Positions 7,973 through 14,464 of a stretch of DNA of 34,250 nucleotides are shown one piece after another. Source of the stretch: a virus; IMG/VR virus record IMGVR_UViG_3300050002_000025, positions 1-34,250 of that record. The stretch is one strand, 5' to 3'. Within the stretch, counting starts at the first letter, position 1. Every line of letters starts with the position of its first letter. The notes beneath the pieces are model-generated. The model saw only the letters and a list, made by a program, of their open reading frames with translations. It had not been told where the DNA came from and ran no database searches. Both the position numbers and the translations under genes were made by a program.

Positions 7973-8064
7973 TGGCCACCCTGATCGTTTGGGCCGTGTT
8001 CTCGACCGTAATGTATGTGGCCGCGGTCAAGGTGCGAGCGGCCTATGAGGAGCTAGACCAATGA
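7972..8064 (+). CDS. 30-aa single-span membrane peptide
   Basis: A short ORF overlaps its upstream neighbour and the downstream HigA-like gene by four bases each (ATGA both sides), which supports it as a real coupled gene. Residues 3-18 (TLIVWAVFSTVMYVAA) form one hydrophobic span, followed by a charged tail (VKVRAAYEELDQ). In typical HigBA operons the toxin gene precedes higA. Here this membrane peptide fills that position, so a toxin-like role is possible but unproven. Confidence 0.6.
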   Translation: MATLIVWAVFSTVMYVAAVKVRAAYEELDQ

Positions 8065-8369
8065 GTGTCCATGATCACGCGGCCGACCTCGGCGACTCGT
8101 TGAAGTCGTGGAGGTCGGCGCCGGCCCCGGCCGACCTGTTGAACGGTCTCCTATCTGAGCGTGGCTGGAATCAGCAGGATCTAGCAGATCAGATTGGTGT
8201 GGCCGCGTCGCACACGAACCGGCTGTGTAGGTCACAGATCACGGTGTCGGCGGCGATGGCCGTGAAGTTGGAGGGCGCTCTAGGTGTGCCTGCCACGGTG
8301 TGGGTAGTCCTCCAAGCATTATCCACACTGTCTAACCTTGACCAGGATACAACGGCGTTGTATGATTGA
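8061..8369 (+). CDS. HigA-like XRE-family DNA-binding regulator, 102 aa
   Basis: Residues about 22-90 follow the HigA antitoxin/repressor layout: a leading helix PADLLNGLLSERGW, the helix-turn-helix NQQDLADQIGVAASHTNRL (about 37-55), then an Ala-rich helix and the ending VPATVWVVLQALSTL. HigA proteins bind palindromes as dimers and repress their own promoters. Two copies of a 17-bp palindrome flank this gene, one about 800 bp upstream in the cassette promoter and one inside its own 3' end, so I infer that it controls both. No HigB toxin homologue is adjacent. The last 32 bases of the gene include a promoter. Confidence 0.85.
   Translation: MSVHDHAADLGDSLKSWRSAPAPADLLNGLLSERGWNQQDLADQIGVAASHTNRLCRSQITVSAAMAVKLEGALGVPATVWVVLQALSTLSNLDQDTTALYD
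8338..8366 (+). promoter_or_regulatory. second rightward promoter with the same palindromic operator
   Basis: TTGACC (8338-8343), exactly 17 bp, then TATGAT (8361-8366). The palindrome ATACAACGGCGTTGTAT at 8347-8363 differs from the copy at 7238 only in its central base and has the same offset to both promoter boxes. Transcription should start near 8373, 24 bases before the gene at 8397. The whole promoter lies in the 3' end of the HigA-like gene. Confidence 0.87.
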
Positions 8370-8396
8370 GTGGAGCGAAACGAAAGGGACAACGAC

Positions 8397-8756
8397 ATGG
8401 ACCTGTACACCAAACACGAGAAGCACCAGGCGGCCATCATCAACAAGGCCGAACGGTGCCTGCCACTCCTCGAAGAATGGGCCCAGAACCTCGGCGGTGA
8501 GCGAGCCGAAGCACTCGGCCAGATCCACGATGCTCTGAACGGCGGCAAGGGCGTCGAGGTCGCCGAGCAGTTCTGGGCGAAGCTCGCTGATCTCCACCAC
8601 GAGCGCTACCCGCACCATCCCGGCCGACCCGAGTTCACCACGAGCCGGCCGATCATCCTGGCCAAGCTCGAAGCACGGATCTGGACGGCCGGCCAGCCCC
8701 AACCGGCCGACCCGTTCGCCGCCCTCGACGACCACCAACCAGCGAGTGGGTTCTGA
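8397..8756 (+). CDS. hypothetical helical protein, 119 aa
   Basis: The protein starts MDLYTKHEKHQAAIINKAER and is helical and charged for about 75 residues, with a Pro-rich C-terminus (ADPFAALDDHQP). I chose the ATG at 8397 because it follows AAAGGGACAACGAC and because the upstream in-frame GTG at 8370 would lie before the predicted transcription start. It is the first gene of the transcript from the second operator-promoter. No known domain is visible. Confidence 0.75.
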   Translation: MDLYTKHEKHQAAIINKAERCLPLLEEWAQNLGGERAEALGQIHDALNGGKGVEVAEQFWAKLADLHHERYPHHPGRPEFTTSRPIILAKLEARIWTAGQPQPADPFAALDDHQPASGF

Positions 8757-8935
8757 TGACAGCGTTCATCGACGAGACGAACTACTCGACCGGCTGGTTC
8801 CACGGCCACGCCGCAGCAAAAGCCGGCCGGCCGAACGTCCTCGGCCGAATCAAGACCACCGACCGGCCGACAGCCGACCCCTACAAGGCCGGATACTCCA
8901 ACGGATACGACGCCGCCACAGCGACGTGGGCCTGA
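8756..8935 (+). CDS. hypothetical protein, 59 aa
   Basis: A short ORF is linked to both neighbours by ATGA-type overlaps. The protein contains two similar aromatic/Gly phrases, STGWFHGHAAAKAGR and AGYSNGYDAATATW, which could be an internal duplication. I recognise no family. Real-gene status rests on the tight coupling and the codon use matching its neighbours. Confidence 0.65.
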   Translation: MTAFIDETNYSTGWFHGHAAAKAGRPNVLGRIKTTDRPTADPYKAGYSNGYDAATATWA

Positions 8936-9129
8936 TGGGCACCAACTTCTACGGCGAGCCGATTCCGATTGATGGGCTCAGCGACCGCAACCGGATGAGC
9001 GCACCCATCGACCAGCTCCCGGAAGGTACCGAACTAGGCGATGTCGTCGCCATGATCGTCTACCTGCAGGTCGACGAGATCGAGGACGACGGCCGAGCGA
9101 TCATGCACCCAGTCACCAAACCGAAGTGA
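8935..9129 (+). CDS. hypothetical protein, 64 aa
   Basis: This is the last gene of the rightward cassette, coupled to the previous one by an overlapping start. The protein begins MGTNFYGEPIPIDGL and continues through an acidic segment (VYLQVDEIEDDG). The opening resembles small actinophage proteins that start MGTNFY, whose function I do not know. A strong bidirectional hairpin follows its stop. Confidence 0.68.
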   Translation: MGTNFYGEPIPIDGLSDRNRMSAPIDQLPEGTELGDVVAMIVYLQVDEIEDDGRAIMHPVTKPK

Positions 9130-9131
9130 GT

Positions 9132-9171
9132 GAGCGGCCAGCCGGGGGTGAACAATCCCGGCGGGCCGCTC
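9132..9171 (+). terminator. bidirectional terminator between convergent genes
   Basis: GAGCGGCC and CCGGG on the left arm pair with CCCGG and GGCCGCTC on the right arm, with a 2x2 internal mismatch and a 10-base loop. It separates the rightward cassette (stop at 9129) from the leftward lyase-like gene (stop at 9176), so it can serve both strands. Confidence 0.8.
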
Positions 9172-9175
9172 GAGT

Positions 9176-10231
9176 CTACACAGGCCGGTGCAGCCCGGCC
9201 GCGACCCAAAGGTCACGCAACGACACACGGCCGGCACCGTCCGCTGGTGCGTAATCGAGCGCGGTCCCGCCGTACATGAACGACAGATACACCAGGTTGA
9301 AACCACCGACGGCCGGGTCGGCTACCCACCGGATGTTCTCCAGTCGTTGCGGCATCGACCAGGCCCCTGCCACGAGAGTCGCGGCGTTGATGTACCTGAC
9401 CCACGTCTCCAGCCAGCCAGTGAAATCCGAGGACCAATGAGCCACGTACCTGGTCTCGATCCAATCAGCGGCGGGCCCGGCCGGTGGCTCGCCGAGCGCA
9501 TCCAAGTACGTTTCGAGCGAATGGCCAGCCGACGCGATGTACCGTCGTGGAGTTGCGCCGGTGTCGTCGAGGATCGCAGCGGCGTCCGCGCCGCCGGTCT
9601 TGAGGAGGTTCGCCAGCCGCTTGGTACCGACCGCGCGGTCCCACCACCAGTGAGTAGAGCGCAACATGCAGTTCGGGTCGCCGTAGGTGCCACCCCCTGG
9701 CCACTCCGCCCAGTTCCCGTCGAACGACCCGAAACCGCCGGCCTTCCCGGTGCGGCCGAGATCGGTGTCGTCGATCTGGCGGGCCATGGAGAACGTCAGA
9801 TCGGTTACGGGTGTGTCGAGGTAGAGCCATTGCTGCCAGGTGCCGGTCGCTCCGCCGCCAGCGGTGACCTTGTCGGCCACGTCGAGATCGATAGCGACCA
9901 CGTCACCGCCGATCCCGGTCAGGGGTGCGGTGCCACGGGAAGCGTTCCTGTGCTCGGGGAACGCCGTACCGTCGGCCTTGAGGAAGTATGGGGCAGTCAC
10001 TGGCGCGGCGTAGTAGTCGAGTGCTCCTCCACGGGGAAGGACACCGTCAGGTATATCTACCGGGCCGGAGACAAGCGCGCTGGTTGGCTTCAATGTGGGC
10101 CATGTGCCGGCGGGTTGGCCGAGGGCAGCGACGGTCGCGGCGAGGTCCTCGCTGATCTGCTGGAGCGCCGCTGCTCCTCTGGCTTTCTCGGCTGCGATCG
10201 CAGCTTGAATGTGATCGAATGTCGGGGTCAT
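9176..10231 (-). CDS. polysaccharide lyase-like beta jelly-roll protein, 351 aa, possible virion depolymerase
   Basis: A helical N-terminus of about 45 residues (HIQAAIAAEKARGAAALQQI) could anchor or trimerise the protein. From about residue 90 the pattern resembles family 14 polysaccharide lyases: FSMARQID, GKAGGFGSFDGNW, a Trp-rich strand STHWWWDRAV, then WLETWVRYINAATLV and a late LVYLSFMYGGTAL strand. Such jelly-roll domains occur in phage depolymerases that strip host surface glycans. The gene stands alone between two rightward cassettes, with its own -10 six bases before the ATG. A general lectin-like fold without activity is equally possible. Confidence 0.5.
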   Translation of the reverse strand: MTPTFDHIQAAIAAEKARGAAALQQISEDLAATVAALGQPAGTWPTLKPTSALVSGPVDIPDGVLPRGGALDYYAAPVTAPYFLKADGTAFPEHRNASRGTAPLTGIGGDVVAIDLDVADKVTAGGGATGTWQQWLYLDTPVTDLTFSMARQIDDTDLGRTGKAGGFGSFDGNWAEWPGGGTYGDPNCMLRSTHWWWDRAVGTKRLANLLKTGGADAAAILDDTGATPRRYIASAGHSLETYLDALGEPPAGPAADWIETRYVAHWSSDFTGWLETWVRYINAATLVAGAWSMPQRLENIRWVADPAVGGFNLVYLSFMYGGTALDYAPADGAGRVSLRDLWVAAGLHRPV

Positions 10232-10237
10232 ATCTGC

Positions 10238-10243
10238 ATGATA
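10238..10243 (-). promoter_or_regulatory. -10 box of a leaderless-type promoter for the lyase-like gene
   Basis: On the minus strand, TATCAT (10243 down to 10238) is followed by six bases and the ATG at 10231, so transcription would start at or next to the start codon. No ribosome binding site precedes the ATG. No convincing -35 is visible. Confidence 0.6.
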
Positions 10244-10275
10244 GACTATCTACAAGCAACTAGGAGGACGACGAC

Positions 10276-10602
10276 ATGACACCGAGTGAGGTACGAACCG
10301 AGATCGAACGCGGATGGGTCGAGCCGGACAGGGCGTATCCCATGCACGTCGGCCCGAACAAGGACCTGTTCACCGCAGAGCAGTACGTCTCCCGCGTCGT
10401 GCTGCTAGGTCCGGTCGAGCACCTGGGCAGCAACCGGATCGGGCCAGACGAAGACGATCAGTGGTTGACCGTGGTCGAGGTCGACGGCTACCGGTTCGGG
10501 TGGATCGAGGAAGGCAGCTCAGAGACCGGGTACATGTTCGTGCGGTGGGTGTGGGCCGTGGAACAGATCGCGGATCCACGATGGGCGCCGGCCGATGGTT
10601 GA
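10276..10602 (+). CDS. hypothetical protein, 108 aa
   Basis: This is the first gene of a small rightward cassette. It starts at an ATG behind a strong ribosome binding site (AGGAGG, 8 bases upstream of the start). The protein is acidic with a beta-like core (WLTVVEVDGYRFGWIEEG) and aromatic C-terminus (YMFVRWVWAVEQIAD). I recognise no family. It is divergent from the lyase-like gene, with about 44 bases between the starts. Confidence 0.72.
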   Translation: MTPSEVRTEIERGWVEPDRAYPMHVGPNKDLFTAEQYVSRVVLLGPVEHLGSNRIGPDEDDQWLTVVEVDGYRFGWIEEGSSETGYMFVRWVWAVEQIADPRWAPADG

Positions 10603-10852
10603 GGCCCCTTGGGTGTATGCACGCCGTCAGTTGCGTGTGATCAGCTCAACAGCGTTCACGACAGCCCGGAACTGCTACTACGAAGCCTTACGCCGCGGCG
10701 AAGGCATCGAGAACGCCAAACGGTACGCGACCGAAGCGGCCCGGAAGGTCGAAGATGAGCTGTGGCCGCGGCATCTGAAAGACATGGAGAAGCAGTACGG
10801 GGTCGCGTATGGGCCGTGGCTGGTTCAATCGAGGAAGGAACGCCGGCGGTGA
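10595..10852 (+). CDS. hypothetical basic helical protein, 85 aa
   Basis: The ATG overlaps the end of the preceding gene by eight bases. The protein is basic and helical, with SSTAFTTARNCYYEALRRGE and a Lys/Arg-rich C-terminus (QSRKERRR), so nucleic-acid contact is possible. No known domain is visible. Its stop overlaps a GTG start of the next gene. Confidence 0.65.
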   Translation: MVEAPWVYARRQLRVISSTAFTTARNCYYEALRRGEGIENAKRYATEAARKVEDELWPRHLKDMEKQYGVAYGPWLVQSRKERRR

Positions 10853-11040
10853 CCGATCCCCTGTTTCTGATCTACCGGAGCCGCGCAGCGACAGACAGGC
10901 AGGGCCGTGTCGGTGCTTTGTTGACTGACGGTGAGGTGCCCAGGGTCGCGGCCGGGCTCACGGTGTTGTTCGCTGAGTGGGACGCCGAGGGCCCACCGGT
11001 CGAGGGTGCGGTCACGGTGTCCCCCGACCGGACACCGTGA
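10849..11040 (+). CDS. hypothetical protein, 63 aa
   Basis: A GTG start overlaps the upstream stop (GTGA). The protein (MTDPLFLIYRSRAATDRQGR at its start) is mixed charged and hydrophobic, with AAGLTVLFAEWD in the middle. Function is unknown. Its stop codon lies inside the hairpin that separates it from the leftward capsid operon. Confidence 0.6.
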   Translation: MTDPLFLIYRSRAATDRQGRVGALLTDGEVPRVAAGLTVLFAEWDAEGPPVEGAVTVSPDRTP

Positions 11041-11062
11041 CCGCGGACTGACCCGCGGTCAC
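11037..11062 (+). terminator. compact bidirectional terminator containing both stop codons
   Basis: GTGACCGCGG (11037-11046) pairs perfectly with CCGCGGTCAC (11053-11062) around a six-base loop. The stop of the rightward gene (11038-11040) and that of the leftward gene (11059-11061) both lie in the stem, so one hairpin ends both convergent transcripts. Confidence 0.75.
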
Positions 11063-11214
11063 TCCCGACCGGTCGCGGCTTTCTTGGGTCGACGCTGACG
11101 CCGCGGTTTCGCTGGCACCACAACAGACTCGGGCTCGGGTTCGGGTTCGATGATGGGAACAGGAGCTGGACGGCGCGCTAGCTCCTGTTCCCAGGCCGTG
11201 AGTTTCCCGGCCAT
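11059..11214 (-). CDS. hypothetical basic protein, 51 aa
   Basis: This is the last gene of the protease-capsid operon, with its ATG overlapping the previous stop (ATGA). It begins MAGKLTAWEQELARRP, has a Glu/Pro run in the middle, and ends in a very basic tail (KPRRQRRPKKAATGRE). The arrangement suggests a small capsid-associated or DNA-contacting protein. No family is recognised. Confidence 0.65.
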   Translation of the reverse strand: MAGKLTAWEQELARRPAPVPIIEPEPEPESVVVPAKPRRQRRPKKAATGRE

Positions 11215-11681
11215 CAGACCGCGGTGAGGATGGCGCCGTCGTCGAGCGGCAACCAGATCGCGTCCCACTTCACCGAACCGGCCTCGGTGCCGGTCACATC
11301 GAGCACGAGATCACCCGGCTTGCACACGATCGGTGAGTGTAGGAACGGCTGGCAGACGTCGAGGGTGGCCACCATGTCCGCGCCGATGGTCGCGCCGAGC
11401 GTGTAGAACGTGCCTACCTCGTCGGCGTCGATCACGAGCGGCGTAGCGGTGTCACCGATCGACACGTTGGCGCCGCCGTCATCCGGGTCGAGCGTAAGCC
11501 CGATGTCTTGGGAGCCAGCACCGATTGCGACGGTGACTTCGCCTACAAGGCCGATGAGGAGCACACGGCCACCGTCGATCGAGAACAGATCCTGATCAGC
11601 CGCGACGGTGGCGGTGGCCCGTGAGGCGATGAGCCCGTGGTTGGCTTTGGTGAAGGCGAGGCCTTCTCCAATGATGGTCAT
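11214..11681 (-). CDS. head-associated beta protein, 155 aa
   Basis: A Gly/Val/Asp-rich, beta-like protein (GRVLLIGLVGEVTVAIGAG) lies two genes after the capsid gene. Similar small beta proteins in actinophage capsid operons are often called minor head or capsid decoration proteins, so I infer a decoration or stabilising role. A ribosome binding site (TAGGAG) precedes the ATG. The sequence gives no catalytic motif. Confidence 0.68.
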   Translation of the reverse strand: MTIIGEGLAFTKANHGLIASRATATVAADQDLFSIDGGRVLLIGLVGEVTVAIGAGSQDIGLTLDPDDGGANVSIGDTATPLVIDADEVGTFYTLGATIGADMVATLDVCQPFLHSPIVCKPGDLVLDVTGTEAGSVKWDAIWLPLDDGAILTAV

Positions 11682-11692
11682 GGGTCAGTCTC

Positions 11693-12148
11693 CTACGGGT
11701 GGACCAGCGGCGAGGGGATCGAGTCGGCTGGCAGCTTGTGGCGTGGGCTCGACGGGACCGCGATCAGGATCCCGCCGTCGACGGTGCACTCGATGTACTC
11801 GTGGCCGTCAGACAGCTGGTCGGCTCGCACGCTGATGGCAACCTGGTCGTTGACGGTGTCGTCGGCCAGGTCGAACGTGGCCCCGGCGGCCTGGGTGACC
11901 TCGGTCGCAGCACCACCAACACCAGGCGACTTGAACGCCCTCGTGACAACCGCGAGCGACGCCTCGGAACCGGTATCGGCCGTGCCGTCGGCAGCGGTTG
12001 GATGTTGGCTGAACGTGAGGATGGTCGACCCGTCATCCTCGAACGAGATGAAGGTCCATTGCCGCCAGTAGCGGAACGAGAGTGGGACACCGCTTGCTGC
12101 GGCGACGGGCACACCAATGATGTCCCCTACGGCTTCTAGAACGGTCAT
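11693..12148 (-). CDS. head decoration-like protein, 151 aa
   Basis: The gene directly follows the capsid gene. The protein starts MTVLEAVGDIIGVPVAAASG and continues as beta segments (YRWQ-type strand, then STILTFSQHPTAAD). Position and composition suit a capsid decoration or cement protein, but I recognise no named family. A GGAAGGAC ribosome binding site sits just upstream of the ATG. Confidence 0.65.
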   Translation of the reverse strand: MTVLEAVGDIIGVPVAAASGVPLSFRYWRQWTFISFEDDGSTILTFSQHPTAADGTADTGSEASLAVVTRAFKSPGVGGAATEVTQAAGATFDLADDTVNDQVAISVRADQLSDGHEYIECTVDGGILIAVPSSPRHKLPADSIPSPLVHP

Positions 12149-12169
12149 GATGAGGAGTCCTTCCGGGGG

Positions 12170-13591
12170 TCAGGAGCGGGTAGCGAGGCCGACGAATGGT
12201 GACAGGGTGTTGGTGCCGTGGCGGGGTGTGATCTCTGATTCCAGCCACGGCTGGCCGTCGACCCGAGACACCAGCGAGAATGCGGTCTGGCGCTGCTTGA
12301 ACTTGTAGTGCTCGGACGAACTGACCGTCATGGTCTGCAGGTCGCCGATCAGGTAGAACCCGAAATCGACGAACGAGATATCGCCCTGGGTGTTCAGACC
12401 GTTGACCTTCTCCGTCACCCGGATCGGCCGGCCGAACAGCGTCATCGGCATGCCCGGCGCGGCGTTGGTCTGGAACATCGGACCGCCACCGGTGCCGACA
12501 ATCAGGCCCATCTCCAGCAGCTCGGGCAGGACTTCCTGGTTGATGACCCAAATGGCCCGGTTGAGGCTGGTGGGCAGCATCCTTGAGTACATCTTGGTGA
12601 CGTTCTCATAGGCCACACCGCTGGTCTGTCCGCCCTCGGCGGCCTGGGCGATCAACGCCGCAGCGTTGAGAACACCAAGCGGCTGACCCACACCAGAGCC
12701 CTGCAGGAACGCGTAGTCCTCTTCGAACGCCATCGCGGGGGGGAACGTGGCCTGGAAGAACGCACCCGACGCTTGAGCATCCATCAGGAGCTCGTTCGGG
12801 ATTTCGGCGTACCCGGTCATCGTGTCCGGCTCGAGGACCACAACCTTGAACTTCGCATCCGACGCGGTCGACTCGGCGTCCTCTTCGGTCCAGTAGATCT
12901 GGACACCACCGAACAGCGTTGACGACCGGTTGGTTTCGTGGATCGCGGGGATGGAAACCTTGGGGGTACCCATCGGGATCACGGTGGCACCGGAGGCCCG
13001 GACGATCGCCTGCTCGTGAGCGATCTGGAGCATCTCGGCCCGGAACGACTCGGGGATCAGGTACCCACCGCTACTGCCGATGTGGCTGGAGTAGGCGGCC
13101 TGGATGTCAGCGGCCTTGAGGGCCTTGGCCTGCAAGTCGTCGAACCCGGCGAGACCGGAAGCCTTCGCCGGCTGTTCCATCGCCCAGATCGCTTGGATGA
13201 CCTCACCGGAATCGGCGAACAGGCCGGCCTTGTCGATCGCAGCGCCAGGGGCCCGGTGCGAGTAGTGCGCCGACTGCTTCTTGTGGGCCTGCTCGAACAC
13301 CGCGGTGATGTTCTCGGATGTCAGGTTCAGCTTGCCTTCGGTGTCGAACCCGTTGGCCTGCATGGTCTCGTGGAACTTCAGTTCGACCTGTTCGGCGATC
13401 TGGTCTTCCATCTCGCCGCGGTCCTTGGTCTTCGACGCTGCGGCGACGTGATCGTTGAACGCCTTCCAACCCTCGGGGCCGTTCTTCGTGATGATCTCGG
13501 CGACTTTCTTGGCGTCGGCCATCACCTCTTGCATGGCGTCAACGTCGTCGGGGATCGCGAACGAAACGTCGAGCTCGGCTACCTTGGGCAT
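12170..13591 (-). CDS. HK97-fold major capsid protein, 473 aa
   Basis: Residues 1-170 are helical and charged, like the scaffolding (delta) domain cleaved by the prohead protease. The capsid core begins near SSGGYLIPESFRAEML (173-188), typical of HK97-type capsids. Later come ETNRSSTLFGG, an E-loop-like region, and MTLFGRPIRVTEKV in the A/P-domain part. Directly downstream of the protease gene, it is expected to build the icosahedral shell. The ATG at 13591 overlaps the protease stop and has a GGAAGG site upstream. Confidence 0.95.
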   Translation of the reverse strand: MPKVAELDVSFAIPDDVDAMQEVMADAKKVAEIITKNGPEGWKAFNDHVAAASKTKDRGEMEDQIAEQVELKFHETMQANGFDTEGKLNLTSENITAVFEQAHKKQSAHYSHRAPGAAIDKAGLFADSGEVIQAIWAMEQPAKASGLAGFDDLQAKALKAADIQAAYSSHIGSSGGYLIPESFRAEMLQIAHEQAIVRASGATVIPMGTPKVSIPAIHETNRSSTLFGGVQIYWTEEDAESTASDAKFKVVVLEPDTMTGYAEIPNELLMDAQASGAFFQATFPPAMAFEEDYAFLQGSGVGQPLGVLNAAALIAQAAEGGQTSGVAYENVTKMYSRMLPTSLNRAIWVINQEVLPELLEMGLIVGTGGGPMFQTNAAPGMPMTLFGRPIRVTEKVNGLNTQGDISFVDFGFYLIGDLQTMTVSSSEHYKFKQRQTAFSLVSRVDGQPWLESEITPRHGTNTLSPFVGLATRS

Positions 13592-14397
13592 CAGGAGACC
13601 TTCCTGTCGTTGGCCATGGCGGCCAGTTGTGCAATGTAATCTGGCGGGTCGGGCGGCGACCAGGCGGCGAGCGCAGCCAACGGATCCGGATCCGGCTTCG
13701 GCGTGGAGACCAGGGCGGCGATGTCGAGCAGATCGGATCGGACACCCTCGGGGATCAGGTACCCGGGTTCGGGGCCGCGGTAGCCGAGCACGGTGCGGCC
13801 CCACTCGATCGCGGCTTTCATCTCGTCGTCGTCCGTGCGGCTACTGCTGTCGTCGTCGACCCGGTCAGCGAGCCCAGCGGACACGGCAGCGTCAGCCCGA
13901 AACCAGCGCTCGGATGCCATCACAGCCAGCCAGTCGGCCGTGGTGCCGCCTGCCCGGCGGGCGTAGATGTCGGCCATCGAGGCGTTGACCTCGTCGAGCA
14001 TGACCGCCGCAGCCCGGAAATCTTCGGCGTCGCCACCGAGGACAGCACCGCGGCCGTTGTGGACCATCATCATCGACCCGGTGTTCATGATGATCTCATC
14101 GCCAGCCATCGCGATGATCGACGCGGCCGACGCGGCGAGCCCGTCGACGTTCATGGTGATCATGGCCGGGTGTTTCCGCAGGTTGTTGTAGATCGTGACC
14201 CCATCGAACGCGGCGCCGCCGGGCGACGACAGGTGCACGTCGATCCGGCCGACACCACGGAGCTCGTTGAGGGACGCTACGAACTCGGTGGCTGAGGTGC
14301 CTTCCCAGCCGATCGGGCCGAGGATGTCGACCCGGACAGCGTCATCGGCTTGGGCGTGTATGTCGTACCACGGCCGGCCGGTGAAACTGGTTCCCAT
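13591..14397 (-). CDS. ClpP-like prohead maturation protease, 268 aa
   Basis: The ClpP/SppA-type signature is clear: HLSSPGGAAFDG (about 55-66), the nucleophile Ser90 in DGLAASAASIIAMAGDE, and the catalytic His113 in MMMVHNGRG. Such proteases cleave the scaffolding domain during capsid maturation, and this one lies immediately before the capsid gene. The last 70 residues are a Pro/Asp-rich extension that may act as an internal scaffold. The ATG is six bases after a -10 box, with no ribosome binding site, so translation is probably leaderless. Confidence 0.93.
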   Translation of the reverse strand: MGTSFTGRPWYDIHAQADDAVRVDILGPIGWEGTSATEFVASLNELRGVGRIDVHLSSPGGAAFDGVTIYNNLRKHPAMITMNVDGLAASAASIIAMAGDEIIMNTGSMMMVHNGRGAVLGGDAEDFRAAAVMLDEVNASMADIYARRAGGTTADWLAVMASERWFRADAAVSAGLADRVDDDSSSRTDDDEMKAAIEWGRTVLGYRGPEPGYLIPEGVRSDLLDIAALVSTPKPDPDPLAALAAWSPPDPPDYIAQLAAMANDRKVS

Positions 14398-14403
14398 GCC
14401 AGC

Positions 14404-14433
14404 AACATACCACGTGTATCTCAGACACCGTAA
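14404..14433 (-). promoter_or_regulatory. leaderless-type promoter of the protease-capsid operon
   Basis: On the minus strand, TTACGG (14433-14428), 18 bp, then TATGTT (14409-14404), six bases and the ATG at 14397. The 18 bases AGATACACGTGGTATGTT are identical to the tail operon promoter at 7199. A dedicated promoter here would allow high capsid expression independent of the portal transcript. Confidence 0.75.
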
Positions 14434-14442
14434 GTATGCACC

Positions 14443-14464
14443 CTAGTGCACCAACATGCACTAG
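14443..14464 (-). terminator. hairpin at the end of the portal gene
   Basis: CTAGTGCA (14443-14450) pairs perfectly with TGCACTAG (14457-14464) around a six-base loop. The stem contains the portal stop codon. It lies just upstream of the capsid operon promoter, so it may end the portal transcript. There is no T run, and an operator role is an alternative. Confidence 0.5.

Noticed and set aside
8061-8369. A complete HigBA toxin-antitoxin module
   Set aside because: Only the HigA-like part is recognisable. The neighbouring products (67 aa and 30 aa) do not resemble HigB, so only a looser proposal is kept.
8370-8396. GTG at 8370 as the start of the gene ending at 8756
   Set aside because: It lies before the predicted transcription start (about 8373) and has no ribosome binding site. 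The ATG at 8397 has AAAGGGACAACGAC.
9188-10279. Long plus-strand ORF (363 codons) opposite the lyase-like gene
   Set aside because: It is antisense to a coherent protein, has no ribosome binding site and shows shadow composition. The leftward frame has a plausible fold and promoter.
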